In this document: positions 1 to 7,884 of the stretch, one piece after another | Position numbering within the stretch: position 1 is the first letter of the stretch | How the letters are laid out: every line of letters starts with the position of its first letter | Origin: Oceanibium sediminis | Lineage (GTDB): Bacteria; Pseudomonadota; Alphaproteobacteria; Rhodobacterales; Rhodobacteraceae | Length of the DNA stretch: 64,000 nt | Direction: 5' to 3' | Assembly: GCF_003265325.1 (NCBI RefSeq) | Contig: NZ_QGNX01000002.1 | Span: 372,001 to 436,000, forward strand | Program-made: the position numbers and the translations under genes | Notes under the pieces: model-generated | What the model was told of the DNA's origin: nothing | Databases searched by the model: none | Seen by the model: only the letters and a program-made list of their open reading frames with translations

Positions 1-1
1 C

Positions 2-421
2 CACCTTGAAACGCTGGGCTTTTCCAGCGTGCTGGAATTCGTGCCCGCCCGCGGGTTGCGGGTGGATGTCATCGCGCTTGGCCCGAAGGGCGAAATCTGG
101 GTGGTGGAATGCAAGTCCTGCCGGGCCGATTACATGGGCGACAGCAAGTGGCAGGGTTACCTCGAATGGTGCGACCGCTATTTCTGGGCGGTGGACGCCG
201 ATTTCCCGCAGGACCTGCTGCCCGAGGAAACCGGCCTGATTCTCGCCGATCCCTATGACGCCGAGATCCTGCGCCTCGGCCCCGAGTCGAAACTGGCCGC
301 CGCGCGGCGCAAGGCGATCACGCTGAAAGTGGCGCGCACCGCCAGCGACCGGCTGCGCCGCGTCATGGATCAGCCGATGGCGGCGATCGTCAGCGGCGCC
401 GGCCTTTCGCCGACTCGGTGA
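2..421 (+). CDS. MmcB-family DNA repair-like protein, 5'-truncated by window edge
   Basis: The reading frame is open from base 2 and runs to the TGA at 419-421, so the start lies outside the window and about 139 residues are visible. The protein has an MmcB/PF06319-like look: an RxDVIALGPKGEIWVVECK segment followed by a DYMGDSKWQGYLEWCDRYFWAV segment, i.e. an acidic/Glu-x-Lys core resembling a restriction-endonuclease-like fold. MmcB proteins are linked to DNA repair in alphaproteobacteria; the exact activity is not established from this sequence. The 3' end overlaps the convergent DUF6324 gene by about 30 bp. An in-frame ATG at 29 is probably internal, because the upstream codons (HLETLGFSSV) continue the family pattern. 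Confidence 0.7.
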   Translation, partial: HLETLGFSSVLEFVPARGLRVDVIALGPKGEIWVVECKSCRADYMGDSKWQGYLEWCDRYFWAVDADFPQDLLPEETGLILADPYDAEILRLGPESKLAAARRKAITLKVARTASDRLRRVMDQPMAAIVSGAGLSPTR

Positions 422-599
422 TCTTGCGGGCCTGCGCGGCGGCGGCGCGCAGTTCCTCGGCGATTTCCTCGGCCTCTTCCGGGTCGAAATCAAGCGGCAG
501 ATCGACGCCGTTGCCAACCAGGTAGATGCGCACCATGCCCTGGTCGGTCGGTCCGACCTGCAGATTGGCTTCGATTTCGCTTGGTGTATTGATCCCCAT
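390..599 (-). CDS. DUF6324-type small conserved protein
   Basis: This small acidic protein of 69 residues has the core NLQVGPTDQGMVRIYL followed by an acidic DFDPEEAEEIAEELRAAA helix, which I recognise as the DUF6324 pattern of Rhodobacterales. The start chosen is the ATG at 597-599. It is preceded on the minus strand by an AAGGGGG stretch acting as ribosome binding site and begins right at the conserved block; the longer upstream extension to 731 is Arg-rich and looks non-coding. Function is unknown. It is convergent with, and slightly overlaps, the mmcB-like gene. Confidence 0.6.
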   Translation of the reverse strand: MGINTPSEIEANLQVGPTDQGMVRIYLVGNGVDLPLDFDPEEAEEIAEELRAAAAQARKITESAKGRRR

Positions 600-841
600 C
601 GCGGGCGCCCCCTTCGTGTCCGGCTGGCCATTGCAATAGCGCTGGGCGCGCGCGATATCAACCACGCGCCGGCGCCGCGCATCCCATCGCGCGCCCATTC
701 CCGGTTGATCCGGAACGCGTCCCCCAACCATCGCGCGAACCGCGCTGAAACGCGTTTGGCAAAAACCGCGGACCAGGCCTCAAAACAACGGCACAGACGC
801 TTGCAATCCGGAAACGGAAACGCTACCTCCTTCGCCACGGT

Positions 842-918
842 GCCGGCTTAGCTCAGTTGGTTAGAGCGCTTGATTGTGGATCAAGAGGTCCCCCGTTCGA
901 GCCGGGGAGCTGGTACCA
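842..918 (+). tRNA. tRNA-His (GTG anticodon), no encoded G-1
   Basis: The cloverleaf folds fully. The acceptor arms are GCCGGCT (842-848) and AGCTGGT (908-914). The D stem is GCTC/GAGC, the anticodon stem CTTGA/TCAAG has the loop TTGTGGA with anticodon GTG at 876-878, and the T stem is CCCCG/CGGGG with loop TTCGAGC. The discriminator base is A at 915 and CCA is encoded at 916-918. The base before the acceptor (841) is T, so the G-1 found opposite C73 in most bacterial tRNA-His is absent. This A73/no-G-1 form is known from a group of alphaproteobacteria with a matching divergent HisRS. Confidence 0.95.
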
Positions 919-949
919 CCCACTTTTACAGCCAGAACGACGTCGCGGA

Positions 950-1954
950 TCAGTACCGCTGAAGCTGCGCTTCGGCGTGGTGGCAGGCCGCGACGCGCCC
1001 TTCCCGCACGTCGCGCAACGGGGGGATGTCGAGCGCACAAACCTCGCTCGCCAGGGGGCAGCGCGGGTGGTAGTGGCAGCCCGGCGGCGGCGACAGGGGG
1101 GACGGCACCTCGCCCTCGATGGGCTCGAAGTGCACCAGTTCGTCCGCATCCAGCACCAGTTTCGGGACCGAGCCGAACAGCGCCGCCGTATAGGGGTGCG
1201 CGGGCCGCTCGAACACCTGCCCCACGGGACCAAGCTCGACGATACGGCCAAGGTACATCACGGCCACACGCTCGCTAACGTGACGCACCACGGACAGGTC
1301 GTGACTGATGAAGACGCAGGTCAGATCGAGGTCGCGCTGAAGCTGCAGGAACAGGTTGATGATCTGCGCCTGGATCGAAACGTCGAGCGAGGCGACCGGC
1401 TCGTCACAGATCAGCACGTCGGGCTGCATCGCCAGCGCGCGCGCAATCGCGATCCGCTGACGCTGCCCGCCCGAGAACTGGTGCGGGTAGCGATCGACCC
1501 AGGCCGGGTCCAGCCCGACGCGCCCGAACCATTCCGCCACGTATGCCTTGGCCTGCGCCTTTGTGGTCAGCCCGTGGGCAATCGGCCCCTCGGCGACGGT
1601 CATGCCCACCTTCATGCGCGGGTCGAGGCTGGCGAAAGGGTCCTGGAACACCGTCTGCACGCGGGTCGTCACCTTGCGCCCGCCTTGCATCACCGGCGCG
1701 CCGTCGATCTGCACCGTGCCTTCCGAGGGTGGCAGGATGCCCGCGATCAGCCGCCCCAGCGTGGACTTGCCACAGCCCGATTCCCCGACCAGGCCCAGGG
1801 TTTCGCCCTTTCGCACCGTCAGGCTGACGCCAGAAACCGCCTGCACGTGGCGCGTTTCCACCGATGCGCCGAGGCGCGCGGCGATCTTTTCGCCGGTGGT
1901 CAGGTTCGGGCCGAAGCTGCGGCTGACGTTGGCGACACTCAGGAAAGCGCTCAT
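950..1954 (-). CDS. Peptide-type ABC importer ATP-binding protein (DppF/OppF-like)
   Basis: This 334-residue ATPase energises the Dpp/Opp-type importer encoded upstream. Visible motifs are Walker A (GESGCGKST), signature SGGQRQRIAIARAL, Walker B (VLICDEPVASLD) and the switch HDLSVV. The C-terminal extension after HPYT carries the Cys-rich C-x5-C/P-x6-C segment (CHYHPRCPLASEVC) typical of oligopeptide/dipeptide-type ATPases. It is the last gene of a five-gene minus-strand operon and overlaps the preceding ATPase gene by 4 bp (ATGA at 1951-1954). Such transporters also carry nickel, glycans, opines and other substrates, so 'peptide' is only a family label. Confidence 0.9.
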   Translation of the reverse strand: MSAFLSVANVSRSFGPNLTTGEKIAARLGASVETRHVQAVSGVSLTVRKGETLGLVGESGCGKSTLGRLIAGILPPSEGTVQIDGAPVMQGGRKVTTRVQTVFQDPFASLDPRMKVGMTVAEGPIAHGLTTKAQAKAYVAEWFGRVGLDPAWVDRYPHQFSGGQRQRIAIARALAMQPDVLICDEPVASLDVSIQAQIINLFLQLQRDLDLTCVFISHDLSVVRHVSERVAVMYLGRIVELGPVGQVFERPAHPYTAALFGSVPKLVLDADELVHFEPIEGEVPSPLSPPPGCHYHPRCPLASEVCALDIPPLRDVREGRVAACHHAEAQLQRY

Positions 1955-2934
1955 GACACCGCCCCTTCACTCAGGCCCACGGGGTGGAAACAGCGCCAGG
2001 CGCGGTCGCCCCGCGCTTCAAGTGCGGGGTCGGTCGCGCAGACGTCACTGGCGCGCGCGCAGCGCGGCGCGAAGGGGCAGCCCTTGGGCAGGGACAGCAG
2101 CGACGGGGTGGTCCCCGGTATCTGGCTGAGCGGCGCGCCCGGTTCCGCCGTTGCCGGAAGCGAGGCGATCAGCCCCGCCGTATAGGGGTGGCGCGGATCG
2201 CGTAGCAGCGTTGCTGTCGGCCCCTGCTCGACGATGCGCCCCGCGTACATCACCGCCAGCTTGCTCGCCAGGCTGGAGACGACGGCAAGGTCGTGGCTGA
2301 TCCAGATCAGCGCGGTGCCGGTTTCCCGCGCCAGGTCGCGCATCTGGAACAGGATCTGCGCCTGGATCGACACGTCCAGCGCGGTCGTCGGCTCATCCGC
2401 AACGATGACCGACGGGCGGTGCAGCAGCGCCACCGCGATGGCCACGCGCTGGCGCATCCCGCCGGAAAACTCGTGCGGATAAGCGCCCAGCCGCTCGCGC
2501 GCGGAAGGGATGCCGACCTGTGACAGCAACTCCGCCGCGCGCGTATCGGCCCCGCGCCGGGAGGTGCGCTCATGCGCCTCCATCGCCAGGCGCATCTGCT
2601 GGCCGATGGTCAGCATCGGGTTCAGCGTGGCGATAGGGTCCTGGAAAATCATCGAAATCTCGCGCCCGCGCCGCGCGCGCAGGCCGCGCTGGGACATGCC
2701 CACAAGCTCGGTCCCGTTCAGCTTGATGGACCCGCCCACGATCCGCCCTGGCGCGTCGACCAGCCCGAGCAGGGAAAACCCCGTCACCGTCTTGCCGGAA
2801 CCGCTTTCGCCGACCAGGCCCATGATCTCACCCGCCGCCAGATCGAAGGACACGTCGTCCACGGCCTTCACCACGCCCGCGCGGGTAAAGAAATGGGTGC
2901 GCAGATCGCGCACGGACAGGACCGGGACGCTCAT
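1951..2934 (-). CDS. Peptide-type ABC importer ATP-binding protein (DppD/OppD-like)
   Basis: This is the first of the two ATPases of the importer (327 residues). It has Walker A (GESGSGKTVTG), signature SGGMRQRVAIAVAL, Walker B (VIVADEPTTALD), an ISHDLAVV switch, and the C-terminal oligo_HPY region with a CPFAPRCARASDVC cysteine cluster. DppD-type and DppF-type subunits form the heterodimeric engine under the two permeases. It overlaps dppC-like by 4 bp (2931-2934) and dppF-like by 4 bp, indicating translational coupling. Confidence 0.9.
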   Translation of the reverse strand: MSVPVLSVRDLRTHFFTRAGVVKAVDDVSFDLAAGEIMGLVGESGSGKTVTGFSLLGLVDAPGRIVGGSIKLNGTELVGMSQRGLRARRGREISMIFQDPIATLNPMLTIGQQMRLAMEAHERTSRRGADTRAAELLSQVGIPSARERLGAYPHEFSGGMRQRVAIAVALLHRPSVIVADEPTTALDVSIQAQILFQMRDLARETGTALIWISHDLAVVSSLASKLAVMYAGRIVEQGPTATLLRDPRHPYTAGLIASLPATAEPGAPLSQIPGTTPSLLSLPKGCPFAPRCARASDVCATDPALEARGDRAWRCFHPVGLSEGAVS

Positions 2935-3809
2935 TTGCGAAGCCTCGGGTTGAACTGGTCGCGCACCTGGTCACCCACGATGTTGATCGCCACGATCAGG
3001 ATGATCAGCGCCACGCCGGGATAGACGGAGATCCAGTAGCGCCCGCTCATCATGTAGGGAAACCCGTTGGAGATCAGCATACCAAGGCTCGGTTCCGTCA
3101 CCGGCAGGCCGAGGCCAAGGAAGCTGAGCGTCGCTTCCAGCGAGATGGAGTTGGCGATCTGCACCGTCGCCACCACGATCAGCGGCGGCATGCAGTTGGG
3201 CAGCAGGTGGCGCAGGATGACGACGCGACCCGACAGCGGCGTGGCGAGCGCGGCTTCGATATAGTCCTTGCCACGCTCGGCCTTGGCAGCGCCATAGGCG
3301 GTGCGCGCGAAATAGGCGTATTGCGCTGCTACCAGTGCACCGATCAGCTGCGCCTTGCCCTGCCCCAGAAGCGCGACCAGCACCAGCGCCAGCAGTATTG
3401 CCGGGAAGGACAGCTGCAAATCCACGATCCGCATGATCAGCGATTCCAGCCGCCCGCCAAGATAGGCGGCCAGGATGCCAAGGCTCGCCCCGATGGTCAG
3501 CGCGACGAGGCCGGCGGCCAGCCCGATCTGGATCGAAATCCGCAAGCCGTAGAAGATGGCCGACAGCAGGTCGCGCCCCTGCGGGTCCGTTCCCAGAAGA
3601 TGCGCGTATCCGCCCGAGCCGACAAAGCCCGGCGCGCGGCGCGCGTCCAGCAGCGACAGGTTGGCCAGGTCATAGGGGTTCTGCGGCGAGATCAGCGGCG
3701 CGAAGATCGCCAGCAGCGACATCAGCACCACGACAACCAGCGCCACGACGGCGACACGGTTCTCACGAAACTCCGCCCAGAAGCGGCCAAGGGGGGTGCT
3801 TTGCCTCAT
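2931..3809 (-). CDS. Peptide-type ABC importer permease (DppC/OppC-like)
   Basis: This inner-membrane permease of 292 residues starts with a charged cytosolic leader and a first hydrophobic segment (about residues 17-40). A periplasmic loop with GTDPQGRDLLSAIFYGLR follows, a signature of DppC/OppC-type permeases, then further membrane segments. An EAA-like loop (YIEAALATPLSGRVVILRHLLPN) near residues 180-205 contacts the ATPases. It pairs with the upstream DppB-like permease and overlaps it by 4 bp (3806-3809). Confidence 0.9.
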   Translation of the reverse strand: MRQSTPLGRFWAEFRENRVAVVALVVVVLMSLLAIFAPLISPQNPYDLANLSLLDARRAPGFVGSGGYAHLLGTDPQGRDLLSAIFYGLRISIQIGLAAGLVALTIGASLGILAAYLGGRLESLIMRIVDLQLSFPAILLALVLVALLGQGKAQLIGALVAAQYAYFARTAYGAAKAERGKDYIEAALATPLSGRVVILRHLLPNCMPPLIVVATVQIANSISLEATLSFLGLGLPVTEPSLGMLISNGFPYMMSGRYWISVYPGVALIILIVAINIVGDQVRDQFNPRLRK

Positions 3810-4780
3810 GCGCTTGCCCCGTGGCGCACACGCGGGTCGATCAGCGCGAAGACCAGGTCGACGACGAAGTTGATCGTGACGAACAGGAAGGCGACCAGGA
3901 TCAGGTAGGCGACCATGACGGGGCGGTCCAGAACCCCGATCGAGTCGATGATCAGCTTGCCCACGCCGGGCCAGGAAAAGATCGTTTCCGTCACCACGGC
4001 GAAAGCCAGCGTCGAGCCGAGCTCAAGCCCGAAAACGGTGATGATCGGGATGGAGATGAGTTTCAGCAGGTGACGGCGCAGGATCGTCCCCTCCGACAGG
4101 CCGGCGGCGCGGGCGAACTTGATGGTGTCTGTCAGCATGATTTCCCGCGTGCCCGCGCGGGCGAGGCGGATCATCATGGCCAGTTTGAACAGGGCCAGGT
4201 TCAGCGCGGGCAGCACGATATGGGCCAGCCCGTCGAGCGTCGGAAAGCTCCACGGGACACCCCAGATCAGCACCGTATCCCCCCGCCCGCCCGCGGGCAG
4301 CCAGCCAAGGTTGACCGCGAAGGTCAGGATCAGGATCAGCCCGACCCAGAAGGACGGCACGGAAAAACCCAGCACCGACACCGCCATGATCGTCTTGGCC
4401 AGCCAGCTGTCGGGGCGATACCCCGCATAGATGCCAAGCGACACGCCGAGGACAGTGGCGGTGATGACCGAGATCAGCACAAGCTCCAATGTCGCGGGCA
4501 GGCGGCCGCCGATCAGTTCCAGCACCGGGATGTTGTAGACGAAGGACCGCCCCAGGTCGCCCTGCAACAGGTTGCCGATGAAGATGAAGTACTGCTCCCA
4601 CAAGGGCCGGTCGAGGCCGAGCCGGCGGATCGCCTCGGCCCGGATTTCCTGCGTGGCGTCGGGGGGAATAACGATGTCGATCGGGTTGCCGATGGCATAG
4701 ACGCCACAGAACACGATGACCGACATCACCGCCATGACGACAACGGCCTGCAGGAAGCGCTGGATGATGAAGCCGAGCAT
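3806..4780 (-). CDS. Peptide-type ABC importer permease (DppB/OppB-like)
   Basis: This 324-residue permease has an N-terminal membrane helix (about residues 9-30). It then carries a RRLGLDRPLWEQYFIFIGNLLQGDLGRSF segment characteristic of DppB/OppB proteins, several more membrane helices, and the EAA-type loop KFARAAGLSEGTILRRHLLKL near residue 220. It is the first permease gene after the binding-protein gene. A 77-bp spacer containing a strong hairpin separates the two, as expected if the binding protein is made in excess. Confidence 0.9.
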   Translation of the reverse strand: MLGFIIQRFLQAVVVMAVMSVIVFCGVYAIGNPIDIVIPPDATQEIRAEAIRRLGLDRPLWEQYFIFIGNLLQGDLGRSFVYNIPVLELIGGRLPATLELVLISVITATVLGVSLGIYAGYRPDSWLAKTIMAVSVLGFSVPSFWVGLILILTFAVNLGWLPAGGRGDTVLIWGVPWSFPTLDGLAHIVLPALNLALFKLAMMIRLARAGTREIMLTDTIKFARAAGLSEGTILRRHLLKLISIPIITVFGLELGSTLAFAVVTETIFSWPGVGKLIIDSIGVLDRPVMVAYLILVAFLFVTINFVVDLVFALIDPRVRHGASA

Positions 4781-4816
4781 TCAGACCCTCGATTGCGGGG
4801 AGTTCGGGCACAGGAA

Positions 4817-4840
4817 GGCCGGGCGGCGCGCCGCCCGGCC
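4817..4840 (-). terminator. Intercistronic hairpin between binding-protein and permease genes
   Basis: A perfect 24-base palindrome (arm GGCCGGGCGGCG and its exact complement) lies between the dppA-like stop at 4858 and the dppB-like start at 4780. No T-run follows it on the minus strand, so it is more likely an mRNA-stabilising or attenuating hairpin within the operon than a full terminator. Confidence 0.6.
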
Positions 4841-4857
4841 GGTTCGCTCAAGCCCGG

Positions 4858-6444
4858 TCAGGACGCGGGCTTGATGAAGAAGGCCAGCGTGTCCTCGTCA
4901 AAGCGCGGGGTGAATTCCAGCGTCCCCGCCTTGGTGCCCCAGACCGTCTGAAGCTGCACGATGGAAATATAGGCCTTGTCCGCCATCACCTTCGCCATCG
5001 CCTCCTCGTAGGTGGCGCGGCGTTCGTCCGCGTCCAGCATGGTGGCGGCGGCCTGCAGAAGCTGGTCGACCTCCTCGTTCTTGTACTCGATGCGGTTGAA
5101 GGCACCCAGTTTCACATCCGGGTCGTTGGAATGGGCCAGGCTGCCCAGCGTGTAGGACGCCTCGCCCGTCAGCGTGCCCCAGCCGTTCATGAACATGGAA
5201 TATTCCAGCCGCGCCTGTGCGGGGAAATACACCGTCTTGGAGATCGCGTTGACGTTGGTCTTGATCCCCACCTGCGTGAACATCTGGCCCAGGCCCTGGC
5301 AGATCGCGCCATCGCCGGGCAGGCGGTCGGCGGTGCAGTAGAGATCCACCTCGAACCCGTCCGGGTAGCCCGCGTCGGCCAGCAGCTGCTTCGCCTTTTC
5401 GGGGTTGTACTCGGGCATCGGTATATCCGCGTTCGAGCCGAAGAAGCCCGGCGGCATCATCTGGTTGGCCGGCTTGCCCAGCCCCTCAAGCACGATGTCC
5501 ACCATGGTTTCGCGGTCGATCGCGTGATCGATGGCCTGGCGCACGCGCAGGTCGCGGAACGGGTTCTCGTCCAGCTCGGAGCCGTCGATGGCGCGAACCA
5601 GCGGCGTATCCTCACGCTGATCCAGTTGCAGGTTCATGATGTAGACGCTGTCGCCCTTGACCGCGTCGATGCCCGGATCCCGCTCAAGCGCCAGGTAGTC
5701 GACGGAGGAGACGTAGTTGATCACGTCCACCTGCCCCGCCTTCAGCGCCGCAAGGCGTGAGCTGTCGTTGGGAATTTCCTTGCGGATCACCGTTTCCCAC
5801 GCGCCGATGCCGCGCCAGTAGTCGTCGTTGCGCTCAAGCACCAGATCGCCTTTCGGCTCCCAGCTGACGAACTTGTAGGGGCCGGTGCCGATGGTCGCCG
5901 CGCCGGAGTTGAACCCCTCGGCCGCGGTTTCCGGCGTGGAATAGTCCGCCGCCGCGTCCGAGCTTACGATGAATAGGCGCACGAAGTCATAGGGCAGCGT
6001 GGCCGCCGGGCCGTCTGTGTTGATGTGCAGCGTGTAGGGATCGATGATGTCGATGCTGGCCACCCGGCGCACGTAGATCGTAGTGGTCGTCGGGCCGGTC
6101 ACGACCGGGATACGCTCGATGGAGAATTTCACGTCCTCCGCGTCGAAGGCGGACCCGTCGTGGAACGTCACGCCCTCGCGCAGCTTGAATTCCCAGGTGT
6201 CCTCGTCGATCGGCTCCCAGCTGGTGGCCAGGCCCGGCTCGATCTGCAGATCGTCGCCGGACCAGACGAGGGTGTCGAAGATATGCTTGGCCGCTTCCGC
6301 GTGGGGGCCCAGCGCCGAGTAGTGCGGGTCCATAGACTCGGGACCGCCGCGAACGCCCATCGTCAGCGTCTGGGCCGACACGGCCCCCGCCGCCGTCAGC
6401 CCGAGCGCAACCACAAGGGGCGCGAGGAATTTCTGATGTCTCAT
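4858..6444 (-). CDS. Peptide-type ABC importer substrate-binding protein (DppA/SBP family 5)
   Basis: This periplasmic binding protein (528 residues) sets the substrate choice of the importer. Residues 1-25 form a signal peptide ending in AVSAQ. The mature protein shows family-5 features: HIFDTLVWSGDDLQIEPGLATSWEPIDEDTWEFKLREGVTFHDG-type pattern near the N-terminus and the VRQAIDHAIDRETMV block mid-protein. It is the first gene of the operon, divergent from a MarR regulator. A GAAGGG ribosome binding site lies 9 bases before the ATG. The substrate cannot be read from sequence; the adjacent amidase/peptidase genes hint at an amide-containing compound. Confidence 0.9.
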   Translation of the reverse strand: MRHQKFLAPLVVALGLTAAGAVSAQTLTMGVRGGPESMDPHYSALGPHAEAAKHIFDTLVWSGDDLQIEPGLATSWEPIDEDTWEFKLREGVTFHDGSAFDAEDVKFSIERIPVVTGPTTTTIYVRRVASIDIIDPYTLHINTDGPAATLPYDFVRLFIVSSDAAADYSTPETAAEGFNSGAATIGTGPYKFVSWEPKGDLVLERNDDYWRGIGAWETVIRKEIPNDSSRLAALKAGQVDVINYVSSVDYLALERDPGIDAVKGDSVYIMNLQLDQREDTPLVRAIDGSELDENPFRDLRVRQAIDHAIDRETMVDIVLEGLGKPANQMMPPGFFGSNADIPMPEYNPEKAKQLLADAGYPDGFEVDLYCTADRLPGDGAICQGLGQMFTQVGIKTNVNAISKTVYFPAQARLEYSMFMNGWGTLTGEASYTLGSLAHSNDPDVKLGAFNRIEYKNEEVDQLLQAAATMLDADERRATYEEAMAKVMADKAYISIVQLQTVWGTKAGTLEFTPRFDEDTLAFFIKPAS

Positions 6445-6507
6445 AAGTTACCCTTCCCGTTGGCGGACTGGGCGGTTTGGCCCCCCATGCCCGGTAAGTA
6501 GCGTCCC

Positions 6508-6570
6508 ATTTGGAACTTGCCACTCGAGCATGGGGCGGCTTATGCTCTCGGTCAAGTTCAATTTGGAACT
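6508..6570. promoter_or_regulatory. Candidate MarR operator: repeated ATTTGGAACT in the divergent promoter
   Basis: The decamer ATTTGGAACT occurs at 6508-6517 and again at 6561-6570, 53 bp apart (close to five helical turns). The second copy forms part of a dyad, AGTTC (6555-6559) and GAACT (6566-6570). Both lie between the dppA-like gene and the MarR gene, where an autoregulating MarR protein would be expected to bind. Confidence 0.4.
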
Positions 6571-6643
6571 CAGAAGTAAAACCATAAGGCTACGCCCACC
6601 CATGACAGGCCCCCGCCCCGAAACTGGTGAAAAGACAGGCAGC

Positions 6644-7171
6644 ATGCCAAATGCATCCGCACCGGAAATGCTTGAGGCGAAGCTCTGGGGGAACCCCTGC
6701 CCCTTCGCCTTTCGGCTCAACTACCTCGCGCTGCTCTACAACACGCCGCTCTATGAATGGATCCGCGACAGTTACGGGCTGAGCCGCCCCGAATACGTGG
6801 TCCTTTACTCGCTGGCGCTGGCGGACGGGGGCAGCGCGCGGGATGTGTCGCGCACCTCTGGCTTTCCCAAGAACACGCTGTCGCGCGCGATCAAGCGGCT
6901 GGAGCTGATGGGCCTGATCTCGCCCCGCGAAAAGGCCCCGGGCGGGGGGCGGAAACAGGCGCTTCACCTGTCCCGGAAGGGCTGGGCCCTGTTCGAGGAA
7001 ACCCGCCCCGCCTTCGAGGCGCAGGAGCAGCGCATGCTCACCGCCCTGTCCGAGGGCGAGCGCCAGATCCTGTCGGAACTGATGTCAAAAGTCGTGCTGG
7101 CGGCGCGGGAATGGGCGGGGGAACTGCCCGCCGAAACGCGCCTCGTCACGCCAGGAGAGGAACAGCAATGA
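6644..7171 (+). CDS. MarR-family transcriptional regulator
   Basis: The sequence predicts a winged-helix DNA-binding regulator. Helices around YVVLYSLALADGGSARDVSRTSGFPKNTLSRAIKRLELMGLI and the wing SPREKAPGGGRKQALHLS match the MarR fold. It is divergent from the dpp-like operon and overlaps the downstream creatininase-like gene (ATGA at 7168-7171), so it probably controls the transporter, the enzyme cassette or both. The start is uncertain: in-frame ATGs exist at 6530, 6602 and 6644. I chose 6644 because the region before it overlaps the candidate operators and lacks domain character; that gives 175 residues. Confidence 0.8.
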   Translation: MPNASAPEMLEAKLWGNPCPFAFRLNYLALLYNTPLYEWIRDSYGLSRPEYVVLYSLALADGGSARDVSRTSGFPKNTLSRAIKRLELMGLISPREKAPGGGRKQALHLSRKGWALFEETRPAFEAQEQRMLTALSEGERQILSELMSKVVLAAREWAGELPAETRLVTPGEEQQ

Positions 7172-7884
7172 AGGTATCGGCGATGAACTGGCGCGATGTG
7201 GAGGCGGCGGCCGCGCGTGATCCGCGCTGCATCCTTCCCATCGGCTCCACCGAGCAGCACGCGCAACTGTCGCTCTGCGTGGACATGATCCTGGCCGAGC
7301 GCGTGGCCGAAGAGGCGGCCGAGCCGCTGGATATCCCGGTGTTCCCGGTGATGCCCTACGGGCTTGCCCCCTATTTCAACGCCTATCCCGGCACGATCAG
7401 CCTGAGGGTGGAAACCCTTCTGGCGGTGGTGCGCGACGTGGTCTCATCGCTGCGGCGCTCGGGGTTTCGGCGCATCCTGATCGTGAACGGCCACGGCGGC
7501 AACAACCCGGTCGGCGCGCTGGCGCAGGAACTGATGGACGACTTCGGCGACACCTCGATCAAGTTCCACAACTGGTGGAACGCGCCCGAGACCTGGGCCA
7601 CCTCGCAGGCGATCGACACCACCGGCAGTCACGCCAACTGGATGGAGAATTTCCCCTGGACCCGGCTGGCCCATGCCCCCGCGCCTGAAGGCGAGAAGCC
7701 CGTGGTGGACATGGCGCTGATGAAAGCCTCACCCCCCTCGAAGGCGCGGGAGGTTCTGGGCGACGGCGCTTTCGGCGGCCCCTGGCAGCGCTCCGACGAG
7801 GACATGCTGAGGATCTGGGCCGCCGGTGTGGCTGAGACACGCGCCGCGCTGGAAGGGCCGTGGCCGGAGTTGGCCAATGGCTGA
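7168..7884 (+). CDS. Creatininase-family amidohydrolase
   Basis: This 238-residue enzyme belongs to the creatininase superfamily (metal-dependent amidohydrolases acting on cyclic or linear amides; other members work in riboflavin/F420 and mycofactocin pathways). The metal-binding signature is visible: IGSTEQHAQLSLCVD near residues 26-40 (Glu and Asp ligands) and VNGHGGNN near residue 108. The classical family shows 'P.GS.EQHG.HLP..TD', so the HG.HLP part is altered here to HAQLSL. It is tightly packed between MarR and the ketopantoate-reductase-like gene (8-bp overlap), suggesting one operon. Confidence 0.8.
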   Translation: MKVSAMNWRDVEAAAARDPRCILPIGSTEQHAQLSLCVDMILAERVAEEAAEPLDIPVFPVMPYGLAPYFNAYPGTISLRVETLLAVVRDVVSSLRRSGFRRILIVNGHGGNNPVGALAQELMDDFGDTSIKFHNWWNAPETWATSQAIDTTGSHANWMENFPWTRLAHAPAPEGEKPVVDMALMKASPPSKAREVLGDGAFGGPWQRSDEDMLRIWAAGVAETRAALEGPWPELANG

